Below, piece by piece: positions 54,428-64,000 of a DNA stretch of 64,000 nt. The notes beneath the pieces were generated by a model. It searched no databases and was not told where the DNA came from. It was given only the letters and a program-made list of their open reading frames with translations. Origin of the DNA: Impatiens glandulifera (taxonomy: Eukaryota; Streptophyta; Magnoliopsida; Ericales; Balsaminaceae). Made by a program: the position numbers and the translations under genes. The stretch is from the NCBI RefSeq assembly GCF_907164915.1, contig NC_061863.1, positions 7,742,340-7,806,339 on the forward strand, read 5' to 3'. Positions within the stretch are counted from its first letter, which is position 1. The number at the start of each line of letters is the position of its first letter.

Positions 54428-54515
<88 letters not shown>

Positions 54516-57500
54516 TATGTTTATCAAAAGTATATTATGTATTTAGAATTGTAATTAATTTTTTTTGTAGGAATTACTTTTTAAATGGAGAAATCATATT
54601 AATAAAATCTTGAAGTCAAATCTTTATTTTAAAATCTTGACCAAAATTACAAAATTAGTGATTTTATTTTTGTGATTTGTAAGGAATAAAAGTTTTAAGT
54701 TATTGAAATTTATTTATGGAATAAGAATTAACCGGAGTTGAGTTCCTTTGATCTTGAGTTTTTAAAATTGGGTTTTATTAAAATAGAAATCTTATTTGAT
54801 ATATAGATTTTATTATTATCAATAACTCATAAAGCTAGTATTAAAAAAAATAAAAAAATTAAGTGATTTGGATTTTAATCTAGTCCGGACCGAACCAAAC
54901 ATATAATAATATAAGATTTTGATTGAATGCTCGAAATTTAACTGAATTGTTGAAATTTTGTTTTGTCTTGTTTGTTTACCAGGCTACTGATCTTCATTCG
55001 GATCGCAGTTCTAGCATTATTTCTCGAATGGCGAATCCGTCACCCAAACAAAGACGCACCATGGCTCTGGCTCATGTCAATTATTTGCGAAATTTGGTTC
55101 GCATTCTCATGGTTACTCGATCAACTCCCAAAATTCTGTCCAATTAATCGAGCCACCGATCTTACAGTTCTAAAAGAAAAATTCGAAACTCCGAGCGCGT
55201 CCAACCCCACGGGAAAATCTGATCTTCCCGGGGTTGACGTCTTCGTCTCAACTGCCGACCCCGACAAGGAACCGCCTCTAGTCACTGCCAATACCATTCT
55301 CTCAATTCTCGCAGCCGAATATCCTGTCGAGAAACTCGCTTGTTATGTTTCCGACGACGGAGGCGCTCTTCTTACGTTCGAGGCAATGGCTGAAGCCGCG
55401 AGTTTTGCCAATTTATGGGTCCCCTTTTGTCGAAAACATAACATTGAGCCGAGGAATCCTGATTCTTACTTCAATTTAAAGAGGGATCCTTATAAGAATA
55501 AAGTGAAAACAGATTTTGTCAAGGACCGGAGACGTGTTAAAAGAGAGTACGATGAGTTTAAGGTAAGGATTAATGGTCTTCCTGATTCCATCAGGCGAAG
55601 ATCGGATGCTTATAATGCGCGTGAAGAGATTAAGGCTATGAAATTGCAAAGAGAGAATGCAGGGGACGAGGTTCTCGAGGGTGTTAAGGTTATCAAGGCG
55701 ACGTGGATGGCCGATGGAACTCACTGGCCCGGGACCTGGATCGTTTCCGGGCCAGAACATTCCAAGGGTGACCATGCCGGTATTATTCAAGTCATGTTGA
55801 AGCCTCCGAGTGACGAACCGTTAAAGGGCCCGACGAATGAATCGTGTGCGATTGACACTAGGGAAGTCGATATACGACTTCCCCTCTTGGTTTATGTTTC
55901 GCGTGAAAAAAGATCAGGTTATGATCATAACAAGAAGGCGGGGGCGATGAACGCGCTTGTTCGAGCTTCGGCGGTTATGTCGAATGGCGCATTTATCTTG
56001 AACCTTGATTGTGATCATTATATTTACAATTCGCAAGCTATGAGGGAAGGGATGTGTTTCATGATGGACCGGGGTGGGGATCGTCTTTGTTATGTTCAAT
56101 TTCCGCAAAGGTTTGAAGGGATTGATCCTTCGGATCGTTACGCGAATCATAATACCGTGTTTTTCGATGTCAACATGCGTGCGCTTGACGGTCTACAAGG
56201 TCCGGTTTATGTCGGGACGGGATGTCTTTTTCGAAGGGTCGCACTATATGGTTTCGATCCTCCTCGGTCGAAGGAATACCATCAAGGTTTTTGTAGTTGT
56301 TGCAATCCCCGTCGTAAAAGAGTCGCTTCGTCGTCGGAAGAAAACCGAGCCCTTCGAATGGGGGAATCCGACGACGAAGAGATGAATATTTCCTCGTTCC
56401 CGAGAAAATTCGGGAACTCGTCGTTATTTGTCGATTCCATACCCGTGGCGGAATTTCAGGGTCGGCCACTGGCAGACCATCCTTCAATAAAACATGGTCG
56501 GCCTCCCGGGGCTCTGACAATCCCCAGGGACCTCCTCGACGCGTCAACCGTCGCGGAGGCGATCAGCGTGATATCGTGTTGGTACGAAGAGAAGACCGAA
56601 TGGGGTAACCGAGTCGGATGGATTTACGGTTCTGTGACCGAAGATGTCGTGACAGGTTATCGTATGCATAACCGTGGATGGAAATCAGTTTATTGTGTGA
56701 CTAAACGAGACGCGTTTCGAGGAACCGCGCCGATTAATCTCACGGATCGTCTCCACCAAGTCCTGCGATGGGCGACCGGTTCGGTCGAGATATTCTTCTC
56801 TCGAAACAACGCGTTTCTCGCGAGTCCAAAGATGAAGATATTGCAAAGGATTGCTTACCTTAACGTCGGTATTTACCCATTCACATCCATTTTTTTACTC
56901 GTATATTGTTTCCTCCCGGCTCTTTCCCTTTTCTCGGGTCAATTCATCGTGCAAACTCTAAACGTAGCGTTTTTAACTTACCTATTGATCATCTCATTGA
57001 CTCTATGCATGCTCGCCATTCTCGAGATCAAATGGTCGGGAATTACACTCGAAGAATGGTGGAGAAATGAACAATTTTGGTTAATTGGAGGAACTAGTGC
57101 TCATCTAGCCGCGGTTATACAAGGTCTACTCAAGGTTCTAGCCGGTATCGAGATTTCATTTACATTGACATCAAAATCGGGAGGTGATGAAGACGACGAA
57201 TTCGCCGATCTTTATGTAATCAAATGGACATCCCTTATGATCCCGCCAATTGTGATAATGATCGTGAATTTGATTGCTATAGCCGTTGGATTTAGTCGAA
57301 CAATTTATAGTACAATACCACAATGGAGTCGTCTACTTGGTGGTGTTTTCTTTAGCTTTTGGGTGTTGGCACATCTTTATCCTTTCGCTAAAGGGCTTAT
57401 GGGTAGACGCGGAAGAACGCCTACGATCGTGTTTGTATGGTCGGGATTGATCGCGATTATTATATCGCTTCTTTGGGTCTCGATCAATCCTCCTACGGGT

Positions 57501-57536
57501 AATACTACTATCGGAGGATCTTTCACATTTCCTTGA
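52836..57536 (+). CDS. CSLD3: Cellulose synthase-like D protein (CSLD2/3 type), 2 exons, 1,142 residues
   Basis: This is a membrane glycosyltransferase of family GT2 that makes a beta-1,4-glucan in tip-growing cells such as root hairs, acting in plasma and Golgi-derived membranes. Exon 1 is 52836-53710 and exon 2 is 54983-57536, phase 2. A RING-like zinc domain lies at ~120-170 ([10 protein letters not shown] to CHGCKE). The conserved [20 protein letters not shown] comes before two membrane helices (~292-345). Catalytic carboxylates are in SDDGGALL (~413), LDCDHY (~633) and VTEDVVTG (~844), with QVLRW near 884, then six C-terminal membrane helices ending GGSFTFP. Length and the [20 protein letters not shown] stretch place it with CSLD2/CSLD3 rather than CSLD1/4 or CSLD5. 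It looks intact. An 11-residue Gly run sits in exon 1 (53593-53630), and the intron holds a long TA repeat. Confidence 0.96.
54429..54514. repeat. (TA)43 microsatellite in the CSLD intron
   Basis: This is an uninterrupted run of TA dinucleotides, about 86 bp, inside the single coding intron (53711-54982). The rest of that intron is AT-rich with two related segments ('aattgaattaa....agttaaaa.ttgaata.' near 53930 and 54305). Confidence 0.95.
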
Positions 57537-57960
57537 TTATTCCAATTTTTATTTTTTTTGAGTTACAATTTATATTTTTTTTATGTAAGAACTTGATATT
57601 TATGTTCATTTGTTTCATTATTTACTACATGCATTAATACAAAGACAATACTTATATCATAGTCTTCATTGTCATTTCAAAGGATTAATAAATAACATAC
57701 AAAGAAACAACTTTGAATGGAAACACATACAATTGAGATGGATTTAGATAGAAGAAAATTAACGTGTTTTAATCCATTGTTAGAATAGGATTAGGTGAGT
57801 GTGAAATAGTGAATAAGGATATAATTATAATTCTCCTAGCTGATTTCAATTCGAATTGTTCTGTTGGGCAATTTATTTCGATAGTTGACGGGATGGTATT
57901 TATATTATCCGTCCCCAAAAACTAATAAACATGACTAAAGTATATATAACATCACTAGTG
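57537..57960 (+). other. 3' UTR and flank of the CSLD gene
   Basis: This is AT-rich sequence after the stop codon, with AATAAA-like motifs (for example 'aataaataac' near 57688). No other feature was seen. Confidence 0.4.
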
Positions 57961-57965
57961 GATAC

Positions 57966-58115
57966 TTTTTTTTTTTTTTTTTAAATGAAAGAAGGCTAGC
58001 ATGACCTCGCATTAATGACATCCACTTCAACCTAAAACGTTTTAAATGGTAATCGTATTCGTGATCTTTGGTCTTTTAAGAACCACTCTTATCACTTGAA
58101 CTATCTTAATGAGTT
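57966..58115 (-). mobile_element. SINE-like retroposon
   Basis: Read on the minus strand, it starts with a tRNA-like TAGTTCAAGTGATAAGAGTGG (box A-like). It has GATCACGAATACGATTACC in the box-B position and continues 'gttttaggttgaagtggatgtcattaatgcgaggtcatgctagccttc'. It ends in a 17-base poly(A) (plus-strand T run 57966-57982). Related fragments lie near 26600 and 39050. No target duplication was evident. Confidence 0.6.
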
Positions 58116-58652
58116 GATGGTGACTCATAACTATGTGATAGAGTAAGACATGGGTGAGTTTTCACATTCGGAAAAAAATTATTTCACTTTTTTGGTTGGA
58201 ATTTTAGGTGGTTCCCGAATAAAGATAGCGAAAGTCGAGACTAAGAATATATAAACCAAAGCTTCCATATATTTGATGGTTTTATAATTATAGCTTCCAT
58301 CGAGACCACCAGTCAAGCAGGGATGGATGGTCTCTCAACAGATAAAAGTTACAATTATCTTCCCCCAATAACTCATCCATCGACATGAATGTTTTACACT
58401 CTATTTCCATTTAAAAACAAAATATATATATAAAAAACATTACAAATTTATTTATTTATTCTTTATACTTTATTAAAAATTTAAGTTTATTTTTTATAAT
58501 ACTATGAATTTACAATATATATATTATATAAAAATATTTTTTTTTATGTAATTTTATAATAATCTTTTTATTTTAGAAACTATGTATAAACAGTGTGGAG
58601 TGGAAATTATAAAAAAAAAAATATAAGAAGTAAATGAGACGGTCCTCACACC
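58116..58652. other. Spacer
   Basis: This is ordinary AT-rich spacer between the SINE and the next MITE. Nothing was recognised. Confidence 0.4.
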
Positions 58653-59119
58653 TAAGGATGACAATTTGAAACCGCCTCGATAAAATCGAACCGAATTGTT
58701 TGTGACGGTTTTTCCCCGAAACCGAATGAAGATGGGGACGGGGATGGTATTTGTGTCCCCCGCCCTGACCCGCCCCGATCTCACCCCGATTATGTCCCGA
58801 ACACTATAAAACATAATTAAATATATTAAATTATCAATATATTTATTTATTCACTATATTTTATTAGAGTTGTAAATTTATTTCTTTATAATAATATAAA
58901 ATTTCAATATATATTATATTAAAATCTGTTTATATAATATTATTTTATAATTATTTTATTTTATTTTTAAATATTTTATTAAAACGGTGTCATTTAGGAT
59001 CCCCGAAACCGAAAAAATCCAAACGGGGCGGGGATGGTATTAAAAAATTCCCGAAATAAAAACGGTGCGGAAATGGTAAGTGCATTTCCCGCCCCGAACC
59101 GTCCTATTGTCATCCCCTA
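58653..59119. mobile_element. hAT-like MITE, 467 bp
   Basis: Inverted termini are TAAGGATGACAATTTG at the left and, reading inward from the right, TAGGGGATGACAATAGG. The flanking 8 bp are CTCACACC and TTCACACC, a target duplication with one mismatch. Subterminal regions are GC-rich (GGGGACGGGGATGGTAT; CCCGCCCCGA) around an AT-rich core. No protein is encoded. The layout fits a non-autonomous hAT element. Confidence 0.75.
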
Positions 59120-59127
59120 TTCACACC

Positions 59128-59926
59128 GATCCACCTTGTTATCATCCTTAAGTATGAATATTAAATAGATCCGACCTAATCTTAACCAAAAAGTATTCGA
59201 TCAGCCGATTATAAGGCTGAATGTAGGATTTAGAATAACCGGCATAATATGACCATAGATAATTTATTTAAATAAATAATGAGCAAATTTAACTGATATA
59301 TCAATTTAATTTTATATTTTTGTTTAATAAATATAAAATGTTTAAAATTGTTATTATATTAATAATTTTTATTTAATATTGTTTAAAAATTAATTTTAAG
59401 CACTCTTCTAAACTAAATTAGTTTAAAACATCAAATACTAATTATTTAATAACATGATAAAATCAGTTTAAAATACCAAAATGTCACGGGCTCAATTTCA
59501 TCTAGAAACATTTTAAATTTAAGCATTATTTAATAAAGGTGAAATGTCATGTTTAATAGCGTTTAATCGTCATCATTTTGAAGACTCAAACTTATTACTT
59601 TACTAACACAAGTTCTTGCATTCTTACACTGATTTAAAAATAACAGGTTTGCCTAAGAAAAAACTTCATAAATTGTGAATTGAAAAAAAAATTTGGCTAC
59701 CCAAAGAAACAATCCAAAAGTTCAATGATTCAACATCGAGTCAAATTTATCTGGTCTAAAACTGTAGTACGGTTCGAAAATCCTAACCATAAGGCACGAT
59801 TTGATTGTACCATTTAAATTTGTCATCTACAACAGACTCTGTTTTTCTTTTTATTAACTATGAACAAACAACAAATTGTCCCAAGAAAAAAAAAACAAAG
59901 ATGATGAACAAAATAAAAACAAGAAC
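59128..59926. other. AT-rich spacer, 3' flank of the DUF760 gene
   Basis: This is AT-rich DNA. The last ~250 bp before 59927 may include the 3' UTR of the minus-strand gene. Nothing else was recognised. Confidence 0.4.
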
Positions 59927-61360
59927 TTAGCTATTAATGAATTGATATTTGGATTCAACATAGTTTTCAGCTTCCCAAAGAAACGATCCAAACGCAACAG
60001 CTTCCAAAACCAGCATCGTTAATCCAGAAAACGACAACGAGATAATTTCATCGTTCGATGATTCAAGAGAACCTTCTTCATTGATTCTTATATCGGGTCT
60101 CCCAAACAATGCCTGCGTTTGTTTCTCAATTAAAGAAATCGATTCCTTACTTCTTATAGTCGCATATCTCTGCAGCGTCTCAGTATCAAGATACATCACA
60201 TAAGATCTCAATCTAAACGTTCCATTTCTATCTTCATTACCATCGTAATCGTCATCATCTGGTCGTATAGTGATTAAAGAATCAGGATCCCAAAGTGGAT
60301 TTGCTGCAGAAAGTTCTTTAAACCTATCAACATCGAGGTTTTTGTTAAGTGTGTTCATCGATTGTTCCAACTGATATCTCTCGTCAACTCGTTTTAAGAA
60401 ATACCCATACATAACCGAGGCTGCATATAGCTTCCCAAGTTTAATCTTACTCATCTGAACTATGGAATCCAAGGGACCAACTAAACGATCACCAAGAACA
60501 AGAGATAAATGACTCTGAATCATCTCGAAAGCCTCCTGGCTATGAACAGACTCCAGTTTCAGTTCTTGATTCGGCCAAAGATCGACGCGTAAAGTTGGAT
60601 CGGATGAAACTGATATTTTCGGGATCATTTTGATTTCTTTGTCAACAAACTTATGAACAATCAAACAGTATAGAATTTCCTCAAGCGTGTTCTTTCTTTC
60701 CTTTTCTTTAACTTCAGCTATTCTCCTGAAACATCGAAATCAATTAGGTTTAGGGTTTTAAACTTTTAATAAGAAGAAAACAGATTCAATACTTGTAAAG
60801 GAGAAGATCTTGAGGTGAAGGTTGAGTTTCTTCTTGTTGAGATTCTCTTTCAGATTGAAGATTCTCAAGATGTTGATCAACAGCAGCAGATAGTAAATGT
60901 GGATGTGTTTGTAATATCTGTCCCAATAATTGACCTATAGGTGAATCAAATTGAACAGGAGCGATAGGCGGATCTAATTCACCACCTGGATCTGAAGTTG
61001 CTTTCAATGTTAAACCTCTAACTGATTCATGCTTGAACCCTAATTTCTTGACGAAATATGAAGAACAGCTCTAGGAAACAGAAGAAAATGAATTGGAATT
61101 ATAAATTCATCTTGTATAGACATGCAATTGAGAAGCGTAACTTGTAAGCATATAATCAAACACATACACATTGTGTGCGTGAACAGTTGGAGATGGAAAC
61201 TTGAGAAGAAAAGATGGAAAAAACTTACTCTGCTGAATCCGATTGAAGGTGAGAGTTTGTAATAAGAAGAGGTACGGGAATGGCGGAAATTGGATGAGTT
61301 GTAGCCGCCGGAAAATGGAAGAAGCGCTGATACGTCTGATAGAACTCCAGAAACCTGCAT
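59927..61360 (-). CDS. Chloroplast DUF760 protein (UV-B-induced protein At3g17800-like), 3 exons
   Basis: This is a member of the plant DUF760 family, best known from the UV-B-induced chloroplast protein At3g17800; its biochemical role is not established. Exons: 61360-61229, 61070-60793, 60725-59927, with GT-AG borders and matching phases, giving 402 residues. The Ser/Phe-rich start (MQVSGVLSDVSALLPFSGG) fits a plastid transit peptide. The family core includes FDSPIGQLLGQILQTHPHLL, then RIAEVKEKERKNTLEEILY, and finally LRSYVMYLDTETLQRYATIR and EKQTQALFGRP. A repeat of that core (two DUF760 halves) is plausible. The C-terminus has a hydrophobic stretch (SLSFSGLTMLVLEAVAFGSF). The ATG at 61360 was chosen because the in-frame upstream extension (to 61513) is basic and unlike a transit peptide. 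Confidence 0.88.
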
Positions 61361-61513
61361 ATCTGATTCGAGAAAAGTGACGATCCAACAGGAAGAGTAA
61401 AGATGGAGATTGAGAAATGGAAAATCAGCGATTTGAACAAAGAAGTGAAATGAACGATTTGCGTTCACCAGTTTGCTTGCGTTTTCTCTGCACAGACGTC
61501 TTTTCTTTTTCAA

Positions 61514-62450
61514 CCCTACATCATTTTCTTATTTATTCATTCATTCATTCATTAATAAATAAATTTATTTATTTTTACAGAAAATAAATAAATAAATGAA
61601 ACTTTTTTTTATTATAACTATAATTTTATTTATAACTCAGATTTAATTTACATTAGATGAATTTATTTTACAGATATTATAAGAAATTTTATTATTAAAA
61701 AGATCAAAAATTTTATAAGACTCGCAATTAAAACAAGATACAATAACCTATTATTAAATACTTTAACATTCAAATACATAATATCATAACCCATAAATAC
61801 ATTATCTTACCAGAAGTAGGCCAGTCAGAGTTTAGATCAATTAATTTTCTATTGCTTTGGTTCCAATGAATTTGTAAATTTGAGCTTAAATACGACTCGA
61901 GAATCTACATGCCAGCTCGATTTGAATTTGAATTAAAATTAAATTTTCAAGTTTAAGCTCAAACTAAAACAAAGCGGGCATGAAGCTCTTCTCTATAGAT
62001 GGGAAATGAGACAACGATAAGAACATGGTAAGTGTGATGATTGGAAGAGATCAGAAAATGGATTGAGAGAGTATGATTTTAAAAAATAGTTATAGATAAA
62101 AATGACTAGTCACCAAAGGATCTCTGGATTAATCCGAAGATCTAAGGAAATTAGGGTTTTGAAATTAATTTTGACGATATAGATATAGATGACAGAGGTT
62201 ATAAAATGTGATTGTTTTTCGTTATGATATCATTATTACTATAGAGTAGAATTATAATATGTTTGTTTTTAAGTTTGATATTAAAATTATTAAAAACTAG
62301 TTTGTAGCTCGTGTATTTGTACGAGTATTGATATAAAAACTGAGAAAAAAAATTAAAGTTAAAATGTAAAAATATCTTTAATTTACTCTAACATATATAT
62401 CCAAACTAACCACAACTCTCGGACAATTTGGACACTTTGAAAATTAATTA
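61514..62450. other. AT-rich spacer upstream of the DUF760 gene
   Basis: This contains (TTCA)n near 61530-61550 and a short run with 'gactcgagaat' and 'agctcgatttgaatttgaa' (61890-61940) resembling the interior of the MITE at 8260-8715. No gene was found. Confidence 0.4.
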
Positions 62451-62451
62451 T

Positions 62452-62452
<1 letters not shown>

Positions 62453-62533
<81 letters not shown>
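62453..62533. repeat. (TA)40 microsatellite followed by (GA)n
   Basis: About 81 bp of perfect TA dinucleotides are followed, after TTTAAA, by GAGAGAGAGAG at 62538-62548. Confidence 0.95.
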
Positions 62534-62536
<3 letters not shown>

Positions 62537-62779
62537 AAGAGAGAGAGAGTAATGATAGAGAGCGGGAAATATATTGACAAGAAAGTGTAGAGAATGATGT
62601 GTCATTTCTTGATTGGATTGAAAATCTAAATATATATATAACAGTGGTGCTGTGGGTAGAAGAAGAGTTGGCCGGAGAATCTCCTCTTGTATGGCAGGCT
62701 TTGACTTACATCTTGAGGTCATTGGAATGACTTGTTGATCCGTTACATTTATTTTAGGAGGCAGTACTCATGATGTTAA

Positions 62780-63330
62780 ATTAATAAAAGAGCAAAGGGT
62801 TGAACATCTAGGTGGATTTCAATAAGTGTAGTAGATTTGCATATAAGAAAGAGAGTACTTTGATTAAATATAAATATGATTAGGATAAGTCTGATTGGTT
62901 CACTAAAAAAATTTATAGACCCGTGGGATGCAACATTGTGGTTGTATTTATGTCACGTGAAAGTATTATTGGGAGCACTCGATTTTTATTGTGAATAATG
63001 GAAGTTCAAATAGCTTTTGGGATACACTTAGTGTTATTTTTATTGTGAATAATGGAAGTTCAAATAGCTTTTGGGATGCACTTAGTGTTGTGTTAAAAGT
63101 TTGTTTTTAATTCTATTTGTAGAGGGACATTAGTAAAATATATGTTTGAAATTCAGTGTGATTTTGTTAACCATATCAGATATAGAAAAAAGATTGAATA
63201 TAGAGAAAATAATGTCCAATAGTAGACTTTTGTTCATAATTAGAAATAATAGGTGAAATTCGTCTTTATGGGATTTTGTACGGTGACCTGACCTGAATAA
63301 CTTTTATTTGGTACATACACTTTGCCTATT
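62780..63330 (+). mobile_element. Decayed LINE fragment, third copy
   Basis: Frames with stops give KYKYD.DKSDWFTKKI near 62865 and IVNNGSSNSFWDTLSV near 62990. They parallel KCKYDYNCSSWFTK and RDGSSINFWDDIW of the copy at 1950-2960. A 54-bp segment is duplicated in tandem (62982-63035 and 63036-63089). Confidence 0.55.
62982..63089 (+). repeat. 54-bp tandem duplication inside the LINE fragment
   Basis: There are two head-to-tail copies with one visible mismatch (GATACAC versus GATGCAC). Fifty-four bases equal 18 codons, so the duplication would keep the old reading frame. Confidence 0.9.
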
Positions 63331-63399
63331 AATAAAAAATATGTGGATATTAAATGTGGCGAAATTTTTTACGCCGTTTAATATTTCTGTTATTTTAAA

Positions 63400-63739
63400 C
63401 ATATTTGACACTTTTTGACAAGTTGATGCAGCGTGCGTGGCTAGGATGAACCTTTATCAAGATTCGTTGATTCTTACGAATACCGAAAGTTGATAGATAT
63501 TGAGGAAACCTCGTTTTCTGATTAATAATCTCCCATCACAAAGTGTTTTAAGATTCTTTAAATACTCAAACCCTAGCTTGCAAAAGAAATAAACAACTTT
63601 TAATAAATTGCAAAAAAACACCCGAAACTAATAAAAATGCGATTTTGAGCCCCTAAACGTCGTCAGATGGCCTTAAACCATCATACCTCATGGCAAAGCC
63701 ATGACTTCTTCACAGCACCACGTTTCCGCCCGAAAAACA
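63400..63739 (-). other. 3' region of a gypsy element (non-coding)
   Basis: This is the less AT-rich sequence following the gypsy pol stop on the minus strand, including 'gtttgagtatttaaagaatc' as a TATA-like stretch. It may be 3' UTR and part of an LTR, but no LTR boundary could be placed. Confidence 0.35.
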
Positions 63740-64000
63740 CTAGGCAATCGTCGAAATCTGACACTTGCGAGATATTTTCGGATGCTGCAACTTTCGCATA
63801 AACGCCTCTTCGACTCGCACCGCATCATTCCCCCCAGGGTAGAAAAGATTCGTCCTCGAATCTGGAACCGCATCATCCTCATCAGAAGAAGACTCACCCA
63901 CAAAAGGAACAAGATGCTTCACATTGAACACATCTGAGGTACGCACATGGCTGGGAAGGCGTAAACGATAAGCATTGGGGTTGATCATCTCCACAATCTC
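63740..64000 (-). CDS. pol: C-terminal end of a Ty3/gypsy Pol (partial, runs off window)
   Basis: The minus-strand frame is open from the right window edge to TAG at 63740-63742. It reads INPNAYRLRLPSHVRTSDVF then NVKHLVPF, the post-integrase C-terminal signature of gypsy polyproteins (typically 'N-A-Y-x-L-x-L-P ... FNV-x-x-L-x-P'), followed by an acidic tail. No chromodomain follows. The element continues beyond 64000, so intactness is unknown. Confidence 0.85.
   Translation of the reverse strand, partial: EIVEMINPNAYRLRLPSHVRTSDVFNVKHLVPFVGESSSDEDDAVPDSRTNLFYPGGNDAVRVEEAFMRKLQHPKISRKCQISTIA

Noticed and set aside
62383..62580. 65-codon frame with repeated YI
   Set aside because: It is simply a translation of the (TA)n microsatellite.

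Overview
This window is nuclear DNA from a flowering plant, almost certainly a eudicot. It is very AT-rich, its genes carry short GT-AG introns, and it contains plant-specific families: a VAM3-type syntaxin, an RCD1/SRO protein, a plant defensin, a CSLD synthase and a DUF760 chloroplast protein. The extra proteins of the large retrotransposon resemble, from memory, retroelement proteins of asterids (Gesneriaceae/Lamiales). That is only a hint, and no species is claimed.

Host genes, left to right: a tRNA-Gly(GCC) (4312-4382, minus); a complete 7-exon SYP22-like Qa-SNARE (5151-7113, minus); a shortened RCD1-like gene with WWE and RST domains but no PARP-like domain (27433-28831, minus); a two-exon defensin (40232-40540, minus); a five-exon SMN homologue (45231-46937, plus); a two-exon CSLD2/3-type cellulose-synthase-like gene (52836-57536, plus); and a three-exon DUF760 chloroplast gene (59927-61360, minus). 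Exon borders were placed by hand from GT/AG sites, reading phase and family resemblance.

The dominant feature is a complete, very young Ty1/copia element of the Sirevirus type at 10898-24855. It is 13,958 bp long, with two 1,314-bp LTRs in which I saw no difference and a GAAGC target duplication. Gag and pol lie in different frames with stops between them, but a well-formed 82-nt intron (14051-14132) would join them in phase. Between pol and the 3' LTR are three further ORFs. All share one N-terminal domain, and each has its own TATA box and CT-rich leader. I regard this as the most unusual system in the window.

The other mobile DNA is older. There are three hAT-like MITEs with target duplications (8260-8715, 25369-25861, 58653-59119) and a 3.4-kb long-TIR DNA transposon (31527-34963) carrying 19-bp repeats that match a motif in its own termini. 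There is also a ~1-kb AT-rich palindrome (35640-36612), decayed LINE 3' ends at three places, a broken copia pol with part of its LTR (43190-44560), two Tat/Ogre-like LTR-PBS remnants in opposite orientation, SINE-like pieces, and the end of a Ty3/gypsy pol running off the right edge. A 46-47-bp minisatellite and a three-copy ~180-bp unit fill 8870-10480. The rest is AT-rich spacer.

The host genes serve unrelated functions (vacuolar fusion, stress signalling, defence, snRNP assembly, cell-wall synthesis, plastid), as is normal for plant nuclear DNA. Inside the retroelement the genes do look coordinated: LTR promoter, gag, spliced or unspliced pol, then three self-promoted accessory ORFs.
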